A DNA stretch of 64,000 nucleotides, taken from assembly GCA_023101725.1 (NCBI GenBank), contig JALJCO010013417.1:35001-99000 (forward strand), given 5' to 3'. Shown piece by piece: positions 52,401 through 61,000 of this stretch. The stretch's first letter is position 1; each line of letters begins with the position of its first letter. A program made the translations under genes and the position numbers. The DNA comes from Atherinomorus stipes. Lineage: Eukaryota > Chordata > Actinopteri > Atheriniformes > Atherinidae. The notes beneath the pieces are model-generated. The model saw only the letters and a list, made by a program, of their open reading frames with translations. It was not told the DNA's origin and ran no database searches.

Positions 52401-55400
52401 CCTGTCTTTCATTACTGATCAAACTGATTAATCCAGGTGTGTCTGATCTCAGTAACTGGCCAGACACACCTGGATTTATCAGTTCATCCATAAATGACAG
52501 GAAACAAAGGAGCTACCTTAAGTTCAGGAAGTAGTGGAGTCGTGCATAGAGCCATTTAATCAGGTCTTTCTTCTACCATTATTAACATTACCTGAAAATA
52601 CCATCCAAATCTATTCAGTACTTTGGTTATTTTACCAGTGGATGGACAGACAAACGCCCATCGTTACATTACCTTCCTGGCAGAGGCAACAAGATTATAT
52701 TCAGGCCTAAATCTGGAGATAACATGCATGTTTTCTCTTAATTTAGTTTACCCCAGACTCTTAAAGCATTCATGCCATTTCAGGTAAAATTTATCCAAGC
52801 CGTGACGAGTATGAAGCCCATCAGGAGAGAGTTTTGGCTCGTATTAGCAAACACAACAATCAGCAGGCCCTCTCCCACAGCATAGAAGAGGGGTTGAAAA
52901 TACAGGCTATGACCAGGTAAGCACCGACCCCCATGCTGCCGGTCTGGAGTTCCACGAAAGCTTTACAAGAAATGGATGTTCTCTTTGTCAGACTGCAGCG
53001 TGGAAAGAGACCCACGGTGGAGAACGGCAGCGGGGCTGAGGACAACGGAGACTCTTCCCACTGTAGCAACGCCTCCGTGCACAGTAACCAGGTAACAGCC
53101 GGTCACATGACTCCTGTACCATAGCGACGCCTCCGTGCACAGTAACCAGGTAACAGCCGGTCACATGACTCCTGTACCATAGCGACGCCTCCGTGCACAG
53201 TAACCAGGTAACAGCCGGTCACATGACTCCTGTACCGTAGCAACGCCTCCGTCCACGTTTCCCAGGTGACAGTTACCGTAGCAACGCTTCCCTCCACGGT
53301 TACCAGGTGACAGCTACCGTAGCAACGCTTTCGTCCACGGTTACCAGGTGACAGCTACCGTAGCAACGCTTCCCTCCACGGTTACCAGGTGACAGCTACC
53401 GTAGCAACGCTTCCGTCCACGGTTACCAGGTGACAGCTACCGTAGCAACGCTTCCCTCCACGGTTATCAGGTAACAGCTACCGTAGCAACGCTTCCCTCC
53501 ACGGTTACCAGGTGACAGCTACCGTAGCAACGCTTCCCTCCACGGTTACCAGGTGACAGCTACCGTAGCAACGCTTCCCTCCACGGTAACCAGGTGACAG
53601 CTACCGTAGCAACGATTCCGTCAACGGTTACCAGGTGACAGCTACAGTAGCAAGGCGTCTGTCCACGGTTACCAGGTGACAGCTCCCGTAGCAACGATTC
53701 CGTCAACGGTTACCAGGTGACAGCTACCGTAGCAACGATTCCGTCAACGGTTACCAGGTGACAGCTACTGTAGCAACGCCTCTGTCCACGGTTACCAGGT
53801 GACAGCTCCCGTAGCAACGCTTCCCTCCACGGTAACCAGGTGACAGCTACCGTAGCAACGCTTCCGTCCACGGTTACCAGGTGACAGCTACAGTAGCAAG
53901 GCGTCCGTCCACGGTTACCAGGTGACAGCTACCGTAGCAACGCCTTCCCTCCACGGTAACCAGGTGACAGCTACCGTAGCAACGCTTCCCTCCACGGTAA
54001 CCAGGTGACAGCTACCGTAGCAACGCTTCCGTCCACGGTTACCAGGTGACAGTTACCGTAGCAACGCTTCCCTCCACGGTTACCAGGTGACAGCTACCGT
54101 AGCAACGCTTCCGTCCACGGTTACCAGGTGACAGCTACCGTAGCAACGCTTCCGTCCACGGTAACCAGGTGACAGCTACCGTAGCAACGCTTCCGTCCAC
54201 GGTTACCAGGTGACAGCTACTGTAGCAACGCTTCCGTCCACGGTTACCAGGTGACAGTTACCGTAGCAACGCTTCCCTCCACGGTTACCAGGTGACAGCT
54301 ACCGTAGCAACGCTTTCGTCCACGGTTACCAGGTGACAGCTACCGTAGCATCGCTTCCCTCCACGGTAACCAGGTGACAGCTACTGTAGCAACGCTTCCG
54401 TCCACGGTTACCAGGTGACAGCTACCGTAGCAACGCTTCCGTCCACGGTTACCAGGTAACAGCTACCGTAGCAACGCTTCCCTCCATGGTTACCAGGTGA
54501 CAGCTACCGTAGCAACGCTTCCGTCCACGGTTACCAGGAGACAACTACCGTAGCAACGCTTCCCTCCACGGTAACCAGGTGACAGCTACCGTAGCAACGC
54601 TTCCCTCCACGGTTACCAGGTGACAGCTACCGTAGCAACGCTTCCCTCCACGGTTACCAGGTGACAGCTACCGTAGCAACGCTTCCCTCCACGGTTACCA
54701 GGTGACAGCTACCGTAGCAACGCTTCCGTCCACGGTTACCAGGAGACAGCTGCCGTAGCAACGCTTCCCTCCACGGTTACCAGGTGACAGCTACCGTAGC
54801 AACGCCTCTGTCCACGGTAACCAGGTGACAGCTCCCGTAGCAACGCTTCCCTCCACGGTAACCAGGTGACAGCTACCGTAGCAACGCCTCTGTCCACGGT
54901 AATCAGGTGACAGCTACCGTAGCAACACCTCTGTCCACGGTAACCAGGTGACAGCTACTGTAGCAACGCCTCTGTCCACGGTAACCAGGTGACAGCTGCC
55001 GTAGCAACGCCTCTGTCCATGGTTACCAGGTGACAGCTCCCGTAGCAACGCTTCCCTCCACTGTAACCAGGTGACAGCTACCGTAGCAACGCTTCCGTCC
55101 ACTGTTACCAGGTGACAGCTACAGTAGCAAGGCGTCCGTCCACGGTTACTAGGTGACGGCTCCCGTAGCAACGCTTCCCTCCACCGTAACCAGGTGACGG
55201 CTACCGTAGCAACGCTTCCGTCCACGGTTACCAGGTGACAGCTCCCGTAGCAACGCTTCCCTCCACGGTAACCAGGTGACAGCTACCGTAGCAACGCTTC
55301 CGTCCACGGTTACCAGGTGACAGCTACAGTAGCGACGCTTCCGTCCACGGTTACCAGGTGACAGCTACCGTAGCAACGCCTCCGTCCACGATTACCAGGT

Positions 55401-56331
55401 GACAGCTACAGTAGCAAGGCGTCCGTCCACGGTTACCAGGTGACAGCTACCGTAGCAACGCTTCCGTCCACGGTTACCAGGTGACAGCTACAGTAGCAAG
55501 GCGTCCGTCCACGGTTACCAGGTGACAGCTACCGTAGCAACGCCTCCGTCCACGATTACCAGGTGACAGCTACCGTAGCAACGCCTCTGTCCACGGTAAC
55601 CAGGTGACAGCTACCGTAGCAACACCTCCTTCCACGGTTACCAGGTGATAGCTCCCGTAGCAACGCTTCCGTCCACTGTAACCAGGTGACAGCTACCATA
55701 GCAACGCCTCTGTCCACGGTAAAGGATGTGATTAAACATTGCTGAACATTTTAGCTCATCGACAGGTGTGTATTAATTGTGGTGATGTGTGTCTCCAGGA
55801 GGCGGGTCCGAGCATCAAACGCACCAAAATGAGCGATGACAGCGGATTGGACATGGACAATGCTGCTGAGAACGGGGGAGGGGACTCTGTGATCGATGGG
55901 GGGGCTAGTGAAATAGAGCTGGTGTTTCGGCCACATCCAACATTGATGGAGAAAGATGACAGTCACAACAGGTGGGTCACCTGACCGAACAGCTGACTGA
56001 ATCCCTGAGAAGTTCAGGCATCAGCATCATTGATGTTATTTAAACATTTCTAAATGAACATGTGACTAATAACTGCTGAGATTATCCTGTTCACCCACAC
56101 CTGGGCATCTTTTTCTCTGTCTGTGCCTTCCATCGGCGCAGCGTGGAGTTCGTCCCCCGCTACATTAAGACGTCTGGGAATGCCACAGTGGATCACCTGT
56201 CCAAATACCTGGCTGTCCGTCTGGCTCTGGAGGAGCTGAGGAGAAACGCTGAGGCCAGTCCTGTAAACGTGGAGGCAGCGTCAGAGAAACAGTACACCAT
56301 CTACATACCCACCGCTGGAAACCAGTTCACC
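46350..56331 (+). CDS. rnf2: RNF2 (RING1B), E3 ubiquitin ligase of PRC1, coding exons 1-7 of 8
   Basis: RNF2 is the nuclear RING-type E3 of Polycomb repressive complex 1. It monoubiquitinates histone H2A at Lys119 and pairs with a PCGF protein. Seven exons join in phase: 46360-46446, 51417-51577, 51906-51988, 52784-52916, 52992-53091, 55799-55971 and 56142-56331, giving 309 codons. The C3HC4 RING uses C51, C54, C67, H69, C72, C75, C87 and C90. Ile53, the E2-contact position in mammals, is kept. The C-terminal RAWUL domain (from about residue 230; binds CBX and RYBP) starts [18 protein letters not shown]. It lacks its final strand because the last exon (about 32 codons in vertebrates) is beyond the window. 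The N-terminus [19 protein letters not shown] identifies RNF2 rather than RING1. Confidence 0.97.
46566..46655 (+). mobile_element. Interspersed repeat fragment seeding the 21/28-bp array
   Basis: The sequence accgcttatccagttcaggg, then ggagtgtatcccagct, then gtacacctggacaggtgtcc is a common fish repeat. The minisatellite begins right at its end, at gtccagttctggatctg. Confidence 0.55.
46656..48795 (-). repeat. 21/28-bp minisatellite in RNF2 intron 1, with a 504-bp higher-order duplication
   Basis: Units of ggttctggatctgagggccc plus t (21) alternate with 28-bp units that add ggtccct. The segment around 47500-47880 reappears 504 bp later with its private variants (gcccttgttc, ctgggggccacggtcgctgg, ggaaccgag). 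The 558-codon minus-strand open frame is a by-product of the repeat. Confidence 0.95.
48862..49090 (+). pseudogene. Tc1-like transposase fragment with hairpin
   Basis: A ctggtctgatgagaccag block (coding for the WSDET region) occurs three times in alternating orientation at 48892-48955. It is followed by cactgtgaagcacggaggtg and gcagcatcatgctgtg, the HGGGSIML region of Tc1 transposases. Confidence 0.72.
49169..49183. repeat. Poly-G run
   Basis: A run of about 15 G in intron 1 of RNF2. Confidence 0.85.
49543..49858. mobile_element. Hairpin MITE (GAAGAGGATTAGGGCCACT family), copy 4, longest
   Basis: The arms are acggagaggatttggaccac and gtggccctaatcctcttccg. The interior has ctgagaaaagtcagaattc units in both orientations. 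Confidence 0.85.
49985..50345. mobile_element. hAT-like MITE, second copy of the 36075 family
   Basis: It starts tagggctgcaaccattagtc and ends gactagttgattatcaaaat. The nested agtttggacacattc/gtgtccaaacttttgactgg hairpin is present as in the other copy. Confidence 0.72.
50545..51290. mobile_element. Foldback element, about 350-nt arms
   Basis: The left arm (ttccgggccagttcaatg, ccagactgaagtgatgct, gaagtggatcaaagcgatt, gaagggccgaacttt) is complementary in the same order to the right arm back to 51290. An inner perfect stem cacacaagcatctgaaaa/ttttcagatgcttgtgtg surrounds a loop near 50905-50965. It ends about 125 nt before RNF2 exon 2. Confidence 0.85.
51417..51577 (+). CDS. rnf2: RNF2 coding exon 2 (RING finger, first part)
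   Basis: The acceptor TTACAG ends at 51416 and the donor is TGG|GTGAGT. It encodes [20 protein letters not shown] then [20 protein letters not shown] and [13 protein letters not shown]. It holds six of the eight zinc ligands of the RING. Confidence 0.97.
51906..51988 (+). CDS. rnf2: RNF2 coding exon 3 (RING finger, end)
   Basis: The acceptor TCTGCAG ends at 51905 and the donor is ATCA|GTAAGT. It encodes [20 protein letters not shown] then PNFDALI, giving the last two zinc ligands C87 and C90. Confidence 0.97.
52345..52556. mobile_element. Palindromic MITE, copy 2 (family of 4710-4901)
   Basis: The arms aatgggctctatgcacagct and gtcgtgcatagagccatt pair. The nested stems ggaagtagtgga and taaggtagctcctttgtttc/gaaacaaaggagctacctta are strong. 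It sits in the intron between RNF2 exons 3 and 4. Confidence 0.87.
52784..52916 (+). CDS. rnf2: RNF2 coding exon 4
   Basis: The acceptor TTTCAG ends at 52783 and the donor is CCAG|GTAAGC. It encodes [20 protein letters not shown] then [20 protein letters not shown] and AMT, the helical segment after the RING that packs on PCGF in PRC1. Confidence 0.97.
52992..53091 (+). CDS. rnf2: RNF2 coding exon 5 (source of the adjoining minisatellite)
   Basis: The acceptor TTTGTCAG ends at 52991. It encodes [20 protein letters not shown] then [13 protein letters not shown] in the disordered linker between RING and RAWUL. The donor AACCAG|GTAACA is at 53092. Its last 28 nt plus the first 30 nt of the intron form copy 0 of the downstream array. 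Confidence 0.96.
53064..55725 (+). repeat. 58/41-bp minisatellite seeded by the RNF2 exon 5 end and its splice donor
   Basis: Copy 0 (53064-53121) straddles the exon 5 donor. Copies 1 and 2 are also 58 bp (53122, 53180). From 53238 the unit drops to 41 bp by loss of 17 bp (around ggtcacatgactcctgt), and about 60 copies follow. Each unit has tagcaacgcttccgtccacg then gttaccag|gtgacagct, an exon-like end and a GT donor-like site. The array ends where the copies stop at ccacggtaaaggatg. Confidence 0.96.
55799..55971 (+). CDS. rnf2: RNF2 coding exon 6 (linker and RAWUL start)
   Basis: The acceptor TCTCCAG ends at 55798 and the donor is AACAG|GTGGGT. It encodes [20 protein letters not shown] then an Asn/Gly-rich stretch and [20 protein letters not shown]. 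The KR-TK motif is conserved in the RNF2 linker. Confidence 0.95.
56142..56331 (+). CDS. rnf2: RNF2 coding exon 7 (RAWUL)
   Basis: The acceptor GGCGCAG ends at 56141 and the donor ACC|GTGAGT is at 56332. It encodes [20 protein letters not shown] then RLALEELRR and [16 protein letters not shown]. It begins [11 protein letters not shown], a few residues longer at the exon 6/7 join than mammalian RNF2 as I recall it. Confidence 0.95.
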
Positions 56332-56504
56332 GTGAGTATCTGACCAGCAGCTCACACCTGTCTGCTTATATCCCTCTTTTATAAAGATCGTTCCAGAAAC
56401 CAAAGCTGCTGGCAGTCTAGAGGAGTCTGAATTCTGCATCAACACTCGCCACGTTTACATGAAGACTTTTTCATTCACATGGTGAATGGAGGAACACTTC
56501 TTTC

Positions 56505-56890
56505 ATTGTTCTGTTACGAAATTTCGCGGTATTTTGTGAAATATCATGAGATTTCGTAACGACATGATATCTTGCGAGATTTCATTAGTAATAAAGATTG
56601 ATACCACATTTTTAAATAAAGATATGATGTTGGCATATAAAAATATCACAGTATTTCAGTGTATCCATATTTTTTCCAACCCCTATTATTTAAACTGTCT
56701 GGAAGACAATCCTCCCCAAGACTTTTACAAAGAAATCATAAAAACCAGCAACTATCTTTAATTACTTTGATCTAACAAACATTTCTAACCAGTGTTTTGT
56801 CAGTTCCATCGCTGCAGTGGAGCGATACTTTTATGATAAACATGTTTCATCACTGAAAAACAGCTGTTTGATATGAAATGAAAACTTTCA
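56505..56890. mobile_element. Palindromic MITE plus flank, duplicate of about 9180-9490
   Basis: aatttcgcggtattttgtga, palindromic gatattttttcc...acccct, then tatttaaactgtctggaaga and gacttttacaaagaaatcat match the block at about 9180-9490 with a few percent difference. Confidence 0.8.
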
Positions 56891-56894
56891 GACA

Positions 56895-57240
56895 AAATAA
56901 GCTACGTTCACACTGCAGGTCTGAATGCTCAATTCCGATTTTTTTCTTACATCCGATCTTTCTGTGTGGGTGTTCACATTACATTTATAAATGTGGCCGG
57001 TCCACCAACTGCAATATGAAGAACTCACGCTTCTGAATTGACACGCATGGTCAGATAAACATGAATGACATCACGCACGTAACGGTGGTCATGGAAACCA
57101 ATGCAAACAAACATGGATGTTACCGACATTTGCAGGCTCATGTTGAAATCAATTTGTGGTGGCAGTCGGCAAATGTATGAGCGAGTTTTGTGATGACTGA
57201 GGAAGAAGAGAAACGCATTTGTGATGACATCTGTGTGTGG
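56895..57240. mobile_element. Interspersed repeat fragment (ACTGCAGGTCTGAATGCTC type)
   Basis: cactgcaggtctgaatgctc and aattccgatttttttcttac are typical of a fish DNA-transposon family. The 29-bp array begins at its right side, near 57245. Confidence 0.45.
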
Positions 57241-57247
57241 AACAACT

Positions 57248-60200
57248 GCTGCTACATGTGTACAGAGGAGTGTGTGGATGCTACATGTGTACAGAGGAGC
57301 GTGTGGATGCTACATGTGTACAGAGGAGTGTGTGGATGCTACATGTGTACAGAGGAGTGTGTGGATGCTACATGTGTACAGAGGAGTGTGTGGATGCTAC
57401 ATGTGTACAGAGGAGTGTGTGGATGCTACGTGTGTAGATGCTACATGTGTGGATGCTACATGTGTACAGTTGAGCGTGTGCATGCTACATGTGTACAGAG
57501 GAGTGTGTGCATGCTACATGTGTACACAGGAGCGTGTGCATGCTACATGTGTACACAGGAGTGTGTGCATGCTACATGTGTACAGAGGAGCGTGTGCATG
57601 CTACATGTGTACAGAGGAGTGTGCGGATGCTACATGTGTACAGAGGAGTGTGTGGATGCTACATGTGTACAGAGGAGTGTGTGCATGCTACATGTGTACA
57701 GAGGAGCGTGTGCATGCTACATGTGTACAGAGGAGTGTGCGGATGCTACATGTGTACAGAGGAGTGTGTGGATGCTACATGTGTACAGAGGAGTGTGTGG
57801 ATGCTACATGTGTACAGAGGAGTGTGTGCATGCTACATGTGTACAGAGGAGCGTGTGCATGCTACATGTGTACAGAGGAGTGTGTGCATGCTACATGTGT
57901 ACAGAGGAGTGTGTGCATGCTACATGTGTACAGAGGAGTGTGTGCATGCTACATGTGTACAGAGGAGCGTGTGCATGCTACATGTGTACAGAGGAGCGTG
58001 TGCATGCTACATGTGTACAGAGGAGCGTGTGCATGCTACATGTGTACAGAGGAGCGTGTGCATGCTACATGTGTACAGAGGAGCGTGTGCATGCTACATG
58101 TGTACAGAGGAGCGTGTGCATGCTACATGTGTACAGAGGAGCGTGTGCATGCTACATGTGTACAGAGGAGCGTGTGCATGCTACATGTGTACAGAGGAGC
58201 GTGTGCATGCTACATGTGTACAGAGGAGCGTGTGCATGCTACATGTGTACAGAGGAGCGTGTGGATGCTACATGTGTACAGAGGAGCGTGTGCATGCTAC
58301 ATGTGTACAGAGGAGCGTGTAGATGCTACATGTGCACAGAGGAGCGTGTAGATGCTACATGTGCACAGAGGAGCGTGTAGATGCTACATGTGCACAGAGG
58401 AGCGTGTAGATGCTACATGTGTACAGAGGAGCGTGTAGATGCTACATGTGTACAGAGGAGGTGTAATGCTACATTACAGAGGAGCGTGTAGATGCTACCT
58501 GTGTACAGAGGAGCATGTGCATGCTACATGTGTACAGAGGAGCATGTGCATGCTACATGTGTACAGAGGAGTGTGTGGATGCTACATGTGTACAGAGGAG
58601 TGTGTGCATGCTACATGTGTACAGAGGAGCGTGTAGATGCTACATGTGCACAGAGGAGCGTGTGCATGCTACATGTGTACAGAGGAGCGTGTGGATGCTA
58701 CATGTGTAGATGCTACATGTGCACAGAGGAGCGTGTGCATGCTACCTGTGTACAGAGGAGCGTGTGCATGCTACATGTGTACAGAGGAGCGTGTGGATGC
58801 TACATGTGTACAGAGGAGTGTGCGGATGCTACATGTGTACAGAGGAGCGTGTGGATGCTACATGTGTACAGAGGAGCGTGTGCATGCTACATGTGTACAG
58901 AGGAGCTGTGTAGATGCTACATGTGCACAGAGGAGCGTGTGGATGCTACATGTGCACAGAGGAGCATGTAGATGCTACATGTGTACAGAGGAGCGTGTGG
59001 ATGCTACATGTGCACAGAGGAGCGTGTAGATGCTACATGTGCACAGAGGAGCGTGTAGATGCTACATGTGCACAGAGGAGCGTGTAGATGCTACATGTGC
59101 ACAGAGGAGCGTGTAGATGCTACCTGTGTACAGAGGAGCATGTGCATGCTACATGTGTACAGAGGAGCGTGTGGATGCTACATGTGTACAGAGGAGCGTG
59201 TAGATGCTACATGTGTACAGAGGAGCGTGTGGATGCTACATGTGTACAGAGGAGCGTGTAGATGCTACATGTGTCACAGAGGAGCGTGTGGATGCTACAT
59301 GTGTACAGAGGAGCGTGTGCATGCTACATGTGTAGATGCTACATGTGCACAGAGGAGCGTGTGCATGCTACCTGTGTACAGAGGAGCGTGTGGATGCTAC
59401 ATGTGTACAGAGGAGCGTGTGGATGCTACATGTGTACAGAGGAGCGTGTGGATGCTACATGTGTACAGAGGAGTGTGCGGATGCTACATGTGTGCAGAGG
59501 AGCGTGTGGATGCTACATGTGTACAGAGGAGTGTGTGGATGCTACATGTGTACAGAGGAGTGTGCGGATGCTACATGTGTACAGAGGAGCGTGTGGATGC
59601 TACATGTGTAGATGCTACATGTGCACAGAGGAGCGTGTGCATGCTACCTGTGTACAGAGGAGCGTGTGGATGCTACATGTGTACAGAGGAGCGTGTGGAT
59701 GCTACATGTGTACAGAGGAGTGTGCGGATGCTACATGTGTACAGAGGAGCGTGTGGATGCTACATGTGTACAGAGGAGTGTGTGCATGCTACATGTGTAC
59801 AGAGGAGTGTGTGGATGCTACATGTGTACAGAGGGGTGTGTGGATGCTACATGTGTACAGAGGAGTGTGCGGATGCTACATGTGTACAGAGGAGTGTAAG
59901 GATGCTACATGTGTACAGAGGAGTGTGAGGATGCTACATGTGTACAGAGGAGTGTGTGCATGCTACATGTGTACAGAGGAGTGTGTGCATGCTACATGTG
60001 TGCAAAGGAGTGTGCGGATGCTACATGTGTACAGAGGAGTGTGTGGATGCTACATGTGTACAGAGGAGTGTGCGGATGCTACATGTGTACAGAGGAGTGT
60101 GTGGATGCTACATGTGTACAGAGGAGTGTGTGTGCATGCTACATGTGTACAGAGGAGTGTGCGGATGCTACATGTGTACAGAGGAGTGTGCGCATGCTAC

Positions 60201-60588
60201 ATGTGTGCAAAGGAGTGTGCGGATGCTACGTGTGTACAGAGGAGTGTGTGGATGCTACGTGTGTACAGAGGAGTGTGTGGATGCTACATGTGTACAGAGG
60301 AGCGTGTGGATGCTACATGTGTACAGAGGAGTGTGCGGATGCTACATGTGTACAGAGGAGCGTGTGGATGCTACATGTGTACAGAGGAGTGTGTGGATGC
60401 TACATGTGTACAGAGGAAAGTGTGGATGCTACATGTGTACAGAGGAGTGTGCGGATGCTACATGTGTACAGAGGAAAGTGTGGATGCTACATGTGTACAG
60501 AGGAGTGTGCGGATGCTACATGTGTACAGAGGAGTGTGCGGATGCTACATGTGTGCAGAGGAGTGTGTGGATGCTACATGTGTAAGAG
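57248..60588 (+). repeat. 29-bp minisatellite in RNF2 intron 7, part 1, about 115 copies
   Basis: The unit is gctacatgtgtacagaggag plus tgtgtggat (29 bp), with tgcat/ggat, gcg/gtg and cacag/tacag variants. No stop codon occurs in any + frame of the basic unit, and 29 mod 3 is 2, so frames of several hundred codons arise with a 29-residue period. They are not evidence for a protein. Confidence 0.97.
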
Positions 60589-61000
60589 TAGGGCTGCAAA
60601 TTTGGTAAAAATGTGAATCATGATTTTTTTGCTTAAAATTAAGTCCGTTCTCTGACGATTTTTTCCAAAAAATTTATTGCAAAATAAACTTAACAAAAAA
60701 GAAAAACAACTATTAAAAGGTAATTAAAATAAAGATGTGTTTGCATTAGAGCTTTGTTGGAGCATTTTTTGGAGATGCATAGTTGTAGTTCTTTAACATT
60801 GGTTAGGGGGTGGGGAGGCAACGGCAGTGTTGCATTTGAGCAACAATTGTGTTGCTGAGTGTTGCAATTGGGAAGAGTGGAAACTTATTTGTGATAAGAT
60901 CATGATTAAAAATGTTTCAGAATTGTTGTGGGTAGAATTGAGATTGCATGTATGTGTGAATTGAGATCACGATCTTTTAACGATTATTGTGCAGCCCTAG
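60589..61000. mobile_element. Non-autonomous hAT-like element inserted in the 29-bp array
   Basis: The ends tagggctgcaaatttgg and ttattgtgcagccctа-type (gtgcagcccta) are mirrored. The left flank tgtaagag and right flank gtacagag fit an 8-bp duplication of the array unit with one base lost on the left. AT-rich interior with tgaatcatgatt/cacgatctttt arms. Confidence 0.78.

Noticed and set aside
46360..56331. RING1 (RING1A) instead of RNF2
   Set aside because: The N-terminus with [20 protein letters not shown] and the linker [17 protein letters not shown] fit RNF2. RING1 differs in both.
57190..60608. Long Cys-rich open frames (up to 448 codons) on the + strand
   Set aside because: They follow exactly the 29-bp repeat, exist in all three frames at once and lie in an RNF2 intron. 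There is no start context, domain or splice support.
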